A DNA stretch of 64,000 bases from Melastoma dodecandrum. Taxonomy: Eukaryota; Streptophyta; Magnoliopsida; Myrtales; Melastomataceae. Positions 10,342 through 22,463 of the stretch are shown piece by piece; position 1 is the stretch's first letter; each line of letters begins with the position of its first letter. Made by a program: the position numbers and the translations under genes. The notes under the pieces were generated by a model that saw only the letters and a list, made by a program, of their open reading frames with translations, searched no databases and was not told the DNA's origin. The stretch is taken from positions 4,092,001-4,156,000 of the forward strand of contig JARUPY010000190.1 of the NCBI GenBank assembly GCA_029817715.1, read 5' to 3'.

Positions 10342-10636
10342 ACAGTTCACCATCTTCCGTTCGTCGCCGCAACTTGGCGAGGGAAAGTTAGCCCAGTGGA
10401 ACGTTTGCTACCGAACGGACATAAATCCAAACTCTGGAGCATACTGGCCTTATTAATGTTTGCACGGTTTTGGATATAAGTGATTTCAAAGAGAGCATGC
10501 TAACATTAGTAATGTTTGCACGATTTTGGATATAAGTGATTTCAATGAGAGCTCCCCGACGTATTCAAGGGACAGACACAAGTCACGAGTAGAGACCAAA
10601 ACCTTGGAATTTAGTGGGATGGTTGTTGCATTGCAT

Positions 10637-10966
10637 TCAATTCAGGCCTTCACCATACAGGACCAACCCTGCTTCACGAAAAGCTGTGGAAGCCTCCTTG
10701 GAACGGCTCATGGTGATCAGGTTGTATCCATCTTCCTTCAACAGGAAGAGGACGGGGGCGAAATCCTTGTTGGCCGAGATGAAGATGATGGTGGCTGGAG
10801 GAGGATTTTCGTAAGTGAATTTGAAGACCCTGAACATGGCGACTTGGCAGGCTTCGTAGCCACGACGTCCCAAATAGCAGAAAGACAAATCACGGTCGCA
10901 GCATGCGTCCTCGAAATCATCTCTCTCTTCATTCTCGGGCTTCTCTATCTTCTCGGCAGAATCCAA
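10637..10966 (-). pseudogene. NYN-domain gene, C-terminal exon copy
   Basis: The minus strand frame MDSAEKIEKPENEERDDFED then DACCDRDLSFCYLG, FTYENPPPATIIFISANKDF, APVLFLLKEDGYNLITMSRS and FREAGLVLYGEGLN closely matches the C-terminal half of the NYN gene at 11253-11837. The PPPAT.IFIS..KDF block is the conserved second acidic motif of NYN domains, and the Asp of KDF is retained. There is no N-terminal NYN part in frame upstream; beyond 10970 similarity fades into intron-like sequence. It ends where the palindrome flank starts (10650). Probably a duplicated exon rather than a complete gene. Confidence 0.65.
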
Positions 10967-11252
10967 ACCAAGAATGTGCCCGGTATGATCCTGAATTGAG
11001 ACAAAGTCAGGTCGTGAAAACCAAAATCTCTGCCCAAAGTATCACAAAGGGATGTGTAAATAAAATGTACAGGCCACATAAAGATAAAATTGCCTACATG
11101 CTGTGTGACCATTTCTAGCTTATGTGCCCCAGCCAGCCATACTTGGCAAGCTTCATCATCAGAAAGAAAATCCCATCCATACAAACACTGATAAAAAAAA
11201 AAATTACATGCCTTCATGAAAACAAACAGTGGCCGTGTCCAACAGCAACCTC

Positions 11253-11837
11253 TCAAAATCCAATGGGGAAGAAACCTTCACCGCGGCTAGCCCTCCCCCA
11301 ATCATACAGGACCAACCCTGCTTCACGAAATGCCACGGAAGCCTCCTCGGAACGGCTCAGAGTGATCAGGTTGTATCCATTTCCCTTCAACTGGATGAGG
11401 ACGGGGGCGAAATCTTTGTCGGCCGAGATGAAGATGATGGTAGCGGGAGGAGGATTTTCGTAAGTGAATTGGAAGACCCTGATCATAGCGACATGGTAGG
11501 CGTCGTAGCCATCACGAGGTCCCAAATAGCAGAAAGGCAAATCACGGTCGCAGCACGCGTCCTCGAAATCATCTCTCTCTTCACTCTCGGGCTTATTCTG
11601 ACCAAGGCATTCATCTGCTTGGTTGTACTTGCCGTAGTTCTCCGCACACATTACCTGGTACTCGTCCCAGGAATCCCCATCAAAATGCACAAAATATACC
11701 AGGGAATCTTCAAACAGACGATGCAGGCTTCCTCCTCCGGCCACGGAATGTAAAAGTCCATCCAGCTGATCTACAGTAGGCAAGGTGCCGATTTCGTACA
11801 AGTAGAAGGCAATAGGTCGGATGAGCTGCGCACCCAA
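11253..11837 (-). CDS. NYN-domain protein (putative PIN-like RNase), possibly partial at the N-terminus
   Basis: A 194-residue open frame reading AQLIRPIAFYLYEIGTLPTV, then DQLDGLLHSVAGGGSL, a DSWDEYQVMCAENYGKYNQA segment, SEERDDFEDACCDRDLPFCY, and NPPPATIIFISADKDFAPVL with GYNLITLSRSEEAS, ending FREAGLVLYDW...PIGF. The C-terminal half follows the NYN fold order (acidic strand, helix, IFIS.DKDF strand, GYN.ITLS strand). NYN proteins are Mg-dependent RNases or RNA-binding; the role of the plant-expanded group is unknown. It is the longest undamaged NYN frame in the window and the apparent parent of the tails at 5274 and 10637. Its 5' end faces the divergent NYN gene at 12112. Whether an upstream exon exists is not clear. 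Confidence 0.6.
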   Translation of the reverse strand: MGAQLIRPIAFYLYEIGTLPTVDQLDGLLHSVAGGGSLHRLFEDSLVYFVHFDGDSWDEYQVMCAENYGKYNQADECLGQNKPESEERDDFEDACCDRDLPFCYLGPRDGYDAYHVAMIRVFQFTYENPPPATIIFISADKDFAPVLIQLKGNGYNLITLSRSEEASVAFREAGLVLYDWGRASRGEGFFPIGF

Positions 11838-12111
11838 AAAAACCCTAATCAGATCAGATCAAAGAACTCTAGCAATTGACAACTCGGGAGAGAGAAAGAG
11901 GAAGAACTTGAGCCGATTCCGTTGGGGGAACAGGGCGAGGGCGACCAACTTCCTCCATCCGACTCCTCGAGAATTTCACAAATCCGCGACTGGCGTTCGT
12001 TCGTCGTCGTCCCTTTCGGGGTTTGATTAGGTAATGAAAAATGGGCTTTGTTTTCCCATGGGCCCAATTCATATTATTATTTTCTGTTGTTAGGGCACAA
12101 GCGAATCCGGA

Positions 12112-12812
12112 ATGGAGAAGGTGGTGATGAAGAAGCCGAAGCCGTCGCCGCTCCCCCTGGGGATCTTTTGGGACATGATGTCGTGTCCGATCCCGGATGG
12201 TGTGAATCCAAAAGACATTCTCGACAACATCATCGCCGCCCTGCGCGTTCACTTCCCCCGTCCTCGAGTCGTTCTTCGTCTACGGGGTCCCCTCCGATTT
12301 CAAAGCCCACCCGCTGCGCCCTCGGGAAGGTGTCGGCCTGAAGCTTTGTGATGTTGATGGAGCTTACCATCTCTACAAGCAGATTATCTGTGACGCCGTC
12401 TCTTTTGGTCTCGAGCATCAAAGTCATCGTACCGGCTTGGTGCTTATTTCTACTGTCGAACGTCTTCAAGTAGTCTTTTATTTCGTTGGGCGCCGGGCGG
12501 CGATCGTCGTCCCTTCGTCTGATCCCACCGCCAGAATTTCCCGCATTAAACCTGAATTCTTGCTCTTGGACTGGCTGTGGGTCTCCCGTGGATCTGGCAA
12601 GGTATTGCCCCCGTTTGGTTGTCCCATGCGCCTGCAGTTGTTTCCTGTTTGTTTACTCTGTTCATTTCGCTCTGCAGTTCATCACGAAGGATGGAGTTAT
12701 AGCTATCGCGGCCGCGGCTCCAATTGCTGGCGATGCTGTGGCTGTTGAAGGGAGCACCACGTCCGTGAACTCGTCGGGCTCCGGTGGTGGACATATCCAA
12801 GGAGTTTGTTGA
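12112..12812 (+). pseudogene. Divergent NYN-domain gene with a frameshift
   Basis: The ATG at 12112 starts MEKVVMKKPKPSPLPLGIFWD followed by MMSCPIPDGVNPKDILDNII: the first NYN strand with its Asp (IFWD) and the CPIP motif. Similarity then moves to another frame after about 12255: SFFVYGVPSDFKAH, then GLKLCDVDGAYHLYKQIICD, RTGLVLISTVERLQ and GRRAAIVVPSSDP, matching the rest of the domain. A plausible intron (GT at 12601, AG before 12678) leads to FITKDGVIAIAAAAPIAG and a stop at 12810-12812. The frame change within exon 1 makes it a pseudogene unless it is an assembly error. The second acidic motif is ISTVERL rather than ISGDRDF, so catalytic residues are poor. It shares an intergenic promoter (11838-12111) with the minus-strand NYN gene. 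Confidence 0.55.
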
Positions 12813-12854
12813 ATGGCCCGTGTTAGGCCTAAGAGATCAATGTTTATTTTCGCC

Positions 12855-12932
12855 TGCAGGGGCCATGACAATGCATATTTTGCGAAAGTGGGAGGAATTG
12901 GCACTGCAGAAATCATTAAAATTAATAGCAGA
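12855..12932 (+). pseudogene. Small cyclin U/P fragment
   Basis: The plus strand reads GHDNAYFAKVGGIGTAEIIK before a stop a few codons later, matching the C-terminal NN.YYAKVGGI.T.E block of PREG-type cyclins. The nucleotide sequence is an inverted near copy of 6490-6565. It shows that the left and right sides of the mosaic share an origin. Confidence 0.55.
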
Positions 12933-13074
12933 AACTAATTATATCAACACTTTTGTCACATTTATGAATAACATTAATTAAAGGATGCAGAAAGTAAGTT
13001 CAGAAGATAATTATTTTGTAGTATTAGCATGAAATAGAGTTAAAAAATCACTCGAAGAAAATCAGAGGTAAGCA

Positions 13075-13991
<917 letters not shown>

Positions 13992-14099
13992 TTAAGAGGA
14001 CAGCCTTTCGTGCTTATGGATTCAATACTCTCGATTTATATGCATGTTTGAGGCTTTTCATCAGGATTCGAACTGTCTCTGATTTCTATGCCAGTTGTC

Positions 14100-14340
14100 C
14101 ATTCTCATTTTACTTACATTCGGTTTGTGTGCACAGCAGGTTGTTTCTTTCTTGTGTATTTTGAATTTTGATGCACTCGGCATGCGACGCTGATTATGGG
14201 CGACTTTATGCAAAGGCAGAGAACAACAGGATTGTTGGATGATCAGATTAAGTGGTGATGTCAACACATGACAGCACAAACTTAGATATGAAGTTTCTGG
14301 GAATTTTCTGCTCTTCCTGTCGTCCTGTCTAGAGAATATC
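14100..14340 (+). repeat. Dispersed repeat, partner of 6840-7065
   Basis: Matches the reverse complement of 6840-7065 at most positions. The last part (CTGGGAATTTTCTGCTC) is duplicated again at about 14365. It forms the right boundary of the fragment mosaic. Confidence 0.7.
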
Positions 14341-14349
14341 AGATATATT

Positions 14350-16606
14350 CAAACGTTTGTGTCTGGGAATTTTCTGCTCTGAGATTTGTATGTTGACTTA
14401 GCAAGCAATGCTTGGTGGAGGATGGACTGGACTGCCACTTTCTTTGTTTTTTTGCCCATCAAATATGAAATTCATTCAATGCATTCGCATTTAAAAACCT
14501 GGTGACAGATTAAATTCGTTTTTGTAATTAAGCATAGAGATATTGAAAGAAAAAAAGGATATATTTGTTTTTAGGAAAATAATATAAAATTCCATTACAG
14601 TAAAAAAGAAGGAAAAAAATACCCAACCCTTTCTCTTTTTTTTTTTTTAGCTTTGTTTCCTTTGTTAGTTACTTCTGTAAATACGAAATTAAAACTAGTA
14701 TCTTCTTGATTAATATTAAAAAAATTAATTTTTAAAGAACTCGACGTTTAAGTTCACATAGAAAAAAACTCGATGTTTAGAACCTGTTTAATCCTTTAAT
14801 GTTTGAAACACTAATTTTCTTGTTTTTTTTTTTAATGAACTCGATGATTATAACACGAAATTCTTAACATTAATCAAATAAAACACTAGACATACTTCAC
14901 AAAGCTAATCTTGTTAGCTAACAAAGCTCCCCTTTCCTTTTCCCCGGACGTTGATCCAAAAACATGTCAAATTCGACATGAAAATGGACAGCGACAATTT
15001 CCCCCCACTTTATGACCCCCTGATTACTGTACGTAAGACTTGAGTTTGGGATGACAATGGAAAAGAGTTGCGATTCCGCTAGGATGAGCTAACTCCGAAA
15101 ATCTGTCATGAGGATTGCATATTGCAATTCGCCTGCGTAAAGCCGGAATCGCTAGTAATCGCCCCGGTCTAATTACGTGATCCCCCAACTCAACTCGTTC
15201 CTTTTAAAAGAAATGCAGATATGAAATAAACAACAATATCACGTACATACTCCTCGTAAAAAGCCAATAATCACAAAACAAAAGAGGAAACAAAGGAAGG
15301 CTTTGTTTTTTTTTTTAGAAATTAATTTCATGTGTTTTTTGTGAGTAAAATACGGTCCACAAGATTAATTATAAAGTGATATTTTCAAATTTATTGGTTG
15401 GATTAAAGGATTAATTAATTAATTAACACGTGTTTATTGGTTTTATTTTCCTGTTCGCCACGTCACTGGAGTAATCCAGCACGTCACGGATGTTCAGCCA
15501 ATCCGCAACGCCGACGACGTGGAATTTTTACCCCGGCGGCTAAGTTCTCTCATTTTACTTTTTTCATTACAAATAATTAAAGCAATGATGATGGAGGGGG
15601 CAAGATAGATATCCTTTAAAAAATGGTGAATAAAAAAAAAAACATGATTGAATGGGTAAATATATTTAATTTTTTTAAAAAAGACATACTTAAAATTTTA
15701 TTATTTTAATTAATAAGTTGGGGGGGTAGGAGAATAGCGTGCGTGAAGCATGTGGTGAGATCGAGGAAATGAAAAAAAAGGTGTTGTTCCGTAAGCGTGG
15801 GATGACATCAGATTTCCCTCTTCAATTAGTTTCTAATTATATATTATATATATTTGCTTTATGTAAAAAGCGGTCAAATTTATTACTTCCTTTGACAGTC
15901 TTATTGTTATTCGTAAAAAATTTGCCTCTTTTTCTTTTTTCCTCTTTTTACTCATAACATTCCCTCTTTACTAAATAATTCCGGATAACTCAAAAATTTA
16001 AGGGTGGGTCCCTTAGAAATGAGCTGGATCCACATCTCTATCTCTCTCTCTGTGGAATGACAACCCACCAAAAGGTACAACTAATCCACTGTTTGTAGTT
16101 AATCACATTTAATACTTAATTAATTAATATGATGTTTCTCTGGTTTTAATATTAAAAAACAAATACATGGAACCCTTAACTCGAGCTTTCAACTTGTACA
16201 CACATAAATGTGAAACCAAAGACAAAAAAGGAATATGGCAAAGAACTCGAAACTCCTTGTCATCTCTCCCTCCCTACCTCAATCTCCATCTTCCCTTTTA
16301 TTTTGTCCGAATTTCCTCATCTGGGATTTAATCCTGATTACCCCCCGGTCCATACTGACCTTCAAAGTCTCCTCCTTTTGGCTCGTTTAACACCCCCACT
16401 GATTATCCCACCCCCCCTTCCAACACACAAAAAGCCCGACAAGATCGAATCTTTTCTTGTTATTCCATCTGGGTTTGCTGTATATTGAAGTGGGTTGGAA
16501 GGGTTGTCGTTGTAGTCGTTCGTGGCTTTCTTTGAAGTTCTGGGAGCAGGCCACGGCGAGGGTTGCTGGCTCGGGTTAGCATGTGGGGGTTAGATGAGAG
16601 GAGGAG
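14350..16606. other. Intergenic, AT-rich, upstream of the response regulator
   Basis: No coding region is recognised. It holds homopolymer runs, the plastid 16S fragment (listed separately), and a CT-rich stretch at 16030-16055 and from 16250 that is likely promoter/5' UTR of the downstream gene. Confidence 0.6.
15050..15170 (+). pseudogene. Decayed plastid 16S rRNA fragment (NUPT)
   Basis: The strand reads GACAATGG...AGTTGCGATTCCGCTAGGATGAGCTAACTCC, then after a short stretch GCAATTCGCCTGCGTAAAGC and CGGAATCGCTAGTAATCGCC. These follow the order of the 3' domain of plastid/bacterial 16S rRNA (helix 41-42 region to the universally conserved AATCGCTAGTAATCGC). Substitutions and small indels show it is old. 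It is nuclear DNA of plastid origin, not a working rRNA gene. (Listed segments are separated by differences from the known rRNA.). Confidence 0.75.
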
Positions 16607-19597
16607 ATGAATCTGAGCTGCGGGAAGGTGTCCCTGTCGGCTTCGATTTCTAGCTGTGCTTGGAAGTCGGCGGAGATGGTCCCCGACAGGTTCCCTGCCG
16701 GGCTTCGGGTTCTCGTCGTGGACGACGACCCGACTTGTCTCATGATCTTGGAGAAGATGCTCAAGACCTGTCAGTACGAAGGTATGACTTTTTGTGGGTT
16801 TTGGGTTCCCTTGGAGTTGTTGGGGTGGGGGTTTGGATGGGGTCAAATTGGTTTGACCTGGCGATCCCTGTGAGCCTTTACTGTCAGATTGGAACTGTAA
16901 ACTCAATAGTGAGGATTCTGATGTTTCTAATTTGGTGTGGTTCGATCAGTTCTAGATAATTGGGGGCTGGTGTTTGTCGGTATTTCGTGGATTGGAGCTG
17001 TTGAATTTCCTGTCCTGTTCTGTTTCTTCTTTCCTTATTAGATCCGTCGGTTTGTGGTTTGATTGCTTGATCCAGAGTTGCTTTACTGTGATGAGAAGAT
17101 GTCTGAGAAATAGGGCGATCCCATCCCTGAAGCCCTTGGGATAGAAGGGATTCATGCTCATGCTTGTTGGGATTTTACATTTGTTGCAGTGACGACTTGT
17201 AACCGAGCAGAGATCGCGTTGTCGTATCTCCGGAATAATAGAAATGGGTTCGATGTTGTTCTGAGCGACGTCCACATGCCTGACATGGATGGGTTCAAGC
17301 TCCTCGAATATATTGGTCTCGAGATGGATCTACCTGTCATCAGTACGTAATCTTTCACTTTTTTCTCGAAACTGTCGGGATGTTCTCATTTGGTGGATGA
17401 TTGAGTCGGTGCCTTGAACAGTGATGTCTGTGGATGATGGGAAGCATGTGGTGATGAAGGGCGTGACCCATGGTGCATGTGATTTCTTAATCAAGCCGAT
17501 AAGGATTGAGGCGCTGAAGAACATATGGCAGCACGTCATACGGAAGAGAAAGAATGAACGGAAGGAGCTGGAACAGTCAGGGAGTGCAGAAGATGGGGAT
17601 CAATTGCCCAAACATTCGGAAGACGTTGATTATTCATCTACCGCTAACGAGGGGACTTGGAAGAATGTGAAGAGAAGGAAGGATGAAGATGAGGATGGGG
17701 AAGAGAGGGATGATACTTCGACGCTGAAGAAGCCTCGCGTGGTTTGGTCAGTCGAGCTCCATCAACAGTTTGTCGCCGCTGTGAATCAACTCGGGATTGA
17801 CAGTATGGCTCATCATCTCCTGCTTCTTTTGTGCATTCAAATAATTCTACATTCTAGTAGTATCATTTGCAGTACATGAAGCTTTTTACTATATGCGAAT
17901 TATTATCTTCGATGTCTTGTTTCCATGTTGTGCAGAGGCGTTCCCCAAGAAAATTCTGGAATTGATGAATGTTCCCGGTTTAACAAGGGAGAACGTTGCC
18001 AGCCATCTTCAGGTATGACAGAATTTACTTTTTATTTCTCCTGCTTTGGGACTAATTATTATTTTCAGTTGAATTCTTGTCACGTAACTTGAATTCATGT
18101 AAACATGCGATGCAGAAGTACCGCCTCTATCTTAGAAGACTTAGTGGTGTGTCCCAGCACCCAGCTGGAGCTGGTAACCCTTTCCTTAGTCCTCAAGAGG
18201 CAGCATTTGGTCCAATTTCTTCGCTTAATGGGCTCGATCTACAAGCCCTTGTTGCGAGCGGTCAACTACCAACTCAAAGCCTTGCAACTCTCCAAGAATC
18301 GGGGTTTTGTAAACCGAGCCCAAAATCTGGCATGTCAATACCAGGCTTGGATCAAAGGAGCATGTTTAGTTTTGATAACCCCAATCTAAGATTTGGAGAG
18401 ACACAGCAGTCCCAGCAGAATCCCAGTAGCAACAAGCAGATGAACTTGCTCCATGGGATACCTACTACTATGGAGCCGAAGCAGCTGGCTACTCTTCAGC
18501 AGTCAGCTCAACCTTTTGGCAGCTTGAATGTGCAAGTAATATCTCAAGGAGTTCTGAGTAGTGGCTCCTTGATTCAGATAACCCAGCCTCAGTCAAGAGG
18601 CCAGACGCTCGGTGAAAGTTCTACCACTCATGTTCCTAGACTTCCTTCCAATGTTTCACAGTCTGCTCTACCAAGTCAGGTTGCAAGCGGCATCATGTTA
18701 AGAAATGGAATGACTGAAAATGGGAGAGGACTAGGGCAAAACCAACCACCACAAACTTCGTCGACAATAAGTTATTCCGGGAGCCACACCTTGGAAGTCA
18801 CTCCGAATAGCTACCCGCTGGTGGCTACTGCTTCGACATTATCTGCTTTCACGCCCAACAAAGCGGGGTTTCAAGAGAATGAGGTCAGCAGTGTCAAAAT
18901 ACCTGGAGTGTCTATGCCAAGTTACGACATGCTCGATGACTTGCAGCAGATAAGGTCCCTGAATTGGGAGTTCCAAAATAATGGGTTGCTGTGTAATGGA
19001 TATCGACAAGGTAATTTGTTGCAAGGAAATATCAATGCTCCCATGCCACTCCCAGTACACCAGGGGTGGTCCTCCAGCCAGATTGGTGGACAAAATAGAG
19101 GCGGATATGTTGCCAGGAAACCTATTTTCACAGGGGAACCCGTTAATGCACTGAATATCGGTCAACAGTTCGGTTCTAATATTCACAGTTCCGTGCAAGT
19201 GAAGTTGGAAAGCCTTGCCGATACTGTCAGCCGTAGCCACGGACTCTTCTACCAGGAGCATTTCGGCCAGGAGGATCTTATGAGTGCACTTCTTAAGCCG
19301 GTGAGCACCTTTTTTTAGTTCTTATCTGTCCATCTGTACAACTATTTATGTAGTACGACCTAAACTCGAAAAGCAAAGCTTTTGACTTCCGGTTATATTA
19401 TCCTGCTGGACATTCATCGTTATGGTAGACCTTCCCTGAAGCTTCTTTTAACTGGTACTGATTCTTCATAGATTGCTGTTGATAATGGACATGTATGACC
19501 AATTTTTTATTTTTGCTTCCTGCAGCAGCAAGCTGTTGGACCACCTGACTCTGAGTTCGAGTTTGATGGATATTCAGTAGATAACATTCCTGTTTAG
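16607..19597 (+). CDS. Type-B response regulator (ARR1/ARR2-like cytokinin transcription factor)
   Basis: Six exons: 16607-16781, 17190-17342, 17422-17802, 17936-18012, 18116-19300, 19526-19597, giving 680 residues, the usual length for the ARR1/ARR2 group. Receiver domain at residues 33-150: acidic pair D39-D41, phospho-acceptor D85 ([11 protein letters not shown]), conserved K134 (FLIKPIR). GARP/Myb-like DNA-binding domain at about 211-272 ([54 protein letters not shown]). The Gln/Pro/Ser-rich C-terminal part is the activation region. In the nucleus it receives phosphate from histidine phosphotransfer proteins and activates cytokinin genes. The N-terminal 32 residues lack the usual Gly/Asn-rich leader. 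All splice phases agree. ARR1 versus ARR2 cannot be decided. Confidence 0.95.
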
Positions 19598-20377
19598 TTC
19601 GATAAACTGCTTGTTGTTCTATCCAAGTGAGAAGCCGGGAAACAGAAACAGCAGCTGTTAGGTCAGACTCATGTACAGCAACCAAAGCACTCAACGCCCC
19701 CTCGGACTTGTACCGTCCCCGTCATAAAGGAAACAGGGAATCTGTTCGAGTTGATTATCAATGCCCAAGTACGGTTGCTGGGACTCACTCAGAAGGCACT
19801 CATTTATCTTTTGACTGCCTGATGCTTCTGGGTGGTTGTTGTTGTTGTTGTAGCCTTAGGAAGAAGGGAGAAGAAATTTGTTCTGGTAGGGTTCATTTCA
19901 GTTCTGGGTTGGTTTGAGATGTTCGATTTCACTTTATAGGAAGTTCTCTCTAGCCTTGATAATTGTTCAATTTAGAGGTTATATAAGACAAGTTTCTGGG
20001 CTCCATGCTTTGTACATTACAAACAAACCTCCATTCATGCTTGACATGGGATGTTTCAATTGTTGTGTGCCTCTCCCAATCCCTTGTTGGGTTTTCCTCT
20101 TAAGGATTCAGTTATCGACGACTCTTTCGGGAAAGTGGATGAAACTTCATGAATCAACAAGACACAGCATTCTATCAAAAATATGATCAACACAGACAAC
20201 AGTCTTCTTACACAAGTATATAAACCTGTAAGTACAGGGTGAAATCAGTCCTCTATGATTTGCCAATGTCTCGGCTCTGTCGAATCTGGGTACAATGCCC
20301 AATCGATGTCAACCGGCAAAAGAATGAACGAATTTCACGGCCGATCACGGGCCCTCCTCCCTAATCACTTGGTTGGG
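19598..20377. other. Convergent 3' region between ARR and COBRA-like genes
   Basis: Both flanking genes end here. Only UTR-like sequence is seen, no further gene. Confidence 0.6.
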
Positions 20378-22463
20378 TTACCTTACCATCATTTTCAGTA
20401 ACATAACAGCGAAGAGCAATGTGTAGAATAAGCTTGGGTTTGCTCTCGGGCTGCTGTTTGTTGGGAACATGGCAGGGAGAGCACACTCCTCTCCGTTGAA
20501 GAACACCTTCGTAGGGAATCCATCACCGGCAGCGATGTTTATTCCTGGGGTAGCCTTCTTCGTGAATGATAGGATGGACTGTTGCTTCCCAGGAACTGGA
20601 GGATTCTTCGTCGGGTCTGCTGCCTCTGCCTCGGCCACAAGATAGTTCAACCCAGGTTTACCTTGCATGACGATGGTGTTGTTACCGCTACCCGCATCCA
20701 ACACGGTTGAATTGAACGAGTACATTGCTTGAAACCCGGCAGCAGCCTTGTCCAGCTCCACAGCCGCAAACCAATCTGGAAACGCCACTTCGTCCCAATT
20801 AAAGACTGTGATCCTTGCGCTCCAACCACGGGTGTAGTCAGTATATACGTGCCAGTTTATGCTCACTCCACAGTTGTCGCCGCATGGAAGAGGGCTTGGC
20901 AGAGTTCGATGCTTGAGTTCTGCCCAAGCAACTGCCAAGGCAGTTCGGTTCTCGAAGGGGACGAGCAGTGCTTCTGACGGGAGGAGGATTGCTGGGGCGG
21001 TGGTGCTACAAGTTTGACTTTGGCTCGTGCTGCTCGAGCAACCACAAGCGCATGTTCCACAAGGTACGACGGAGTCGTTGTAGTATGCAGAGAAAGATAC
21101 ACAGCATTTAGGGGTCGATGCCTTTGCCTGAGTGATGTTGCACACCACCTGCCAGCTTGCGACTGCTGACGTATTCACCGGCAAGCCTGATGGGTCAGGG
21201 AACAAGCTCGGGCTCACTTGAATGGGCTGTCCGCACTGGTAGTCGGGGTTGAAGGTGCCATTTATCCTGAAATTGATAGGCGGATTGATCACCGAACGAT
21301 TCAGATCGGGTTCCATTTTGAAAACCTGCATTCTGAACACTGAAGTTGACTTTGTAGGGTCCATCCACGTTGGCAGGATGGTACCATTCCGACAGCAATT
21401 GGGGATCAGGCCGAGATTTGTATCGTTGGCCTTAGTTGGTGGCAGATCGATAATCGTTGGTCGTTTCTCGCAGTTAAGCACGTTTGAGAAATCCATTTCC
21501 TTGTAGTACTGACCTTGTGCCCCGAATATGCAATCGCTGGAGTCAACCACATAAGGATAAGCCCCTTTCATGGCGAAGATGAACTCATTGTTGGTCCAGT
21601 CCCAGCTCAACTTCCAGTTATCGAGACGGCCGATGGGATTGTCGTTCGCGATCGTGACCTGTGCCCAGTAATTCGAGTCGTACGTCTGGATCACGTCGTA
21701 CATAATGGTCAGGTCACCGTTCTGACGGGGCAAGAACCCATCGCCGACCGTCAAATTGGATTTGAAATTCGGGTCCCTTGCACAGCACACCCGCATCTCC
21801 GTAGTACCTGAACAAACACGGCGAAAGTTCCTCAGATCGACAGCCCCCACGCAGTAGGAACACGATCTCCACGCCCCCATCCAAGTCAAAAACACTCATC
21901 AAGTACACGGCCATACCTTGGAGGGAAGCTTGAGGGCAGACCCACCCGTCGTTCCCCAGCCCAATGTTCTTCGGCATCGGGACAGCCGGCGAACCGACCC
22001 CGAACTGCGTCCCGACCATACTCACCACGGCCTGCATCTGGGTCAAATCCCCAGCAGTAAGGATCCCGCTCTTGAGGTCGCTACCCCCAAGGCTGCCGAC
22101 GAAGAAGGTAGCGTTGGCCCCATCGCCGACGCTGGCGGGAAGGGCCGAGCCGTCGGCGAGGATGGCATTGGAAAGGGAGACGAGGAGCTCGTCGTGCTGG
22201 AAGAGGACGAAGGCCTTCCAGGAGAGCAAGGTGTCGGGGCCGTTGTTGAGGACGGTGAGCTGGGACTGGAAGCGGTAGGGCTGGTGGGAGGCATTGAGGG
22301 GAGGGATTCGGGATCCGCCGGTGTAGGCGTAGGATAGGAAGATCCCGGATGGGCAAGCCTCGGAAGGAGATGGGGAGGGGGCGGGGGCCGAAGGGGAAGT
22401 GGACTGGGCGGAGCAGAGGAAGGGGATGAGGGGGAGGAGGAGGAGGAGGAAGAGGGAGTTCAT
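20378..22463 (-). CDS. COBRA-like GPI-anchored protein (COBL7/10 type)
   Basis: Two exons on the minus strand, 22463-21917 and 21807-20378 (intron with GT at 21916 and AG at 21808), total 658 residues. Signal peptide at 1-19 ([19 protein letters not shown]) followed by a Pro/Ser-rich linker. The N-terminal extension of about 180 residues before the COBRA domain places it in the long COBL7-11 group rather than the short COBRA group. The COBRA domain carries [20 protein letters not shown] and the Cys-rich [23 protein letters not shown] block. The C-terminus [20 protein letters not shown] looks like a GPI-attachment signal (small residues, then hydrophobic tail). The family acts at the outer plasma membrane in cellulose orientation and cell expansion; long members are also pollen-tube/root-hair factors. 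Upstream of the ATG is a GA-rich 5' UTR. Confidence 0.93.

Larger units (their letters stand above)
8950..10650. repeat. Large inverted repeat (palindrome) centred near 9855
   Basis: Left arm about 9221-9838 and right arm about 9873-10488 are reverse complements at most positions (paired landmarks sum to 19709-19711: ATG at 9567 with 10143, TATATAAG 9368 with 10341, TGAAATCACT 9221 with 10488). The 34 bp between arms has no partner. Outside these, weaker pairing continues (8950-9110 with 10490-10650). Left of the main arm, about 9106-9220 is an extra tandem copy of part of the arm (GGCTAACTTTCCCTCGCCAA at about 9153 and 9316). Confidence 0.9.

Noticed and set aside
11869..12252. Minus-strand 127-codon frame over the divergent NYN start
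   Set aside because: The plus strand carries the recognisable NYN motifs here; this frame is its shadow and lies in the divergent promoter/exon.
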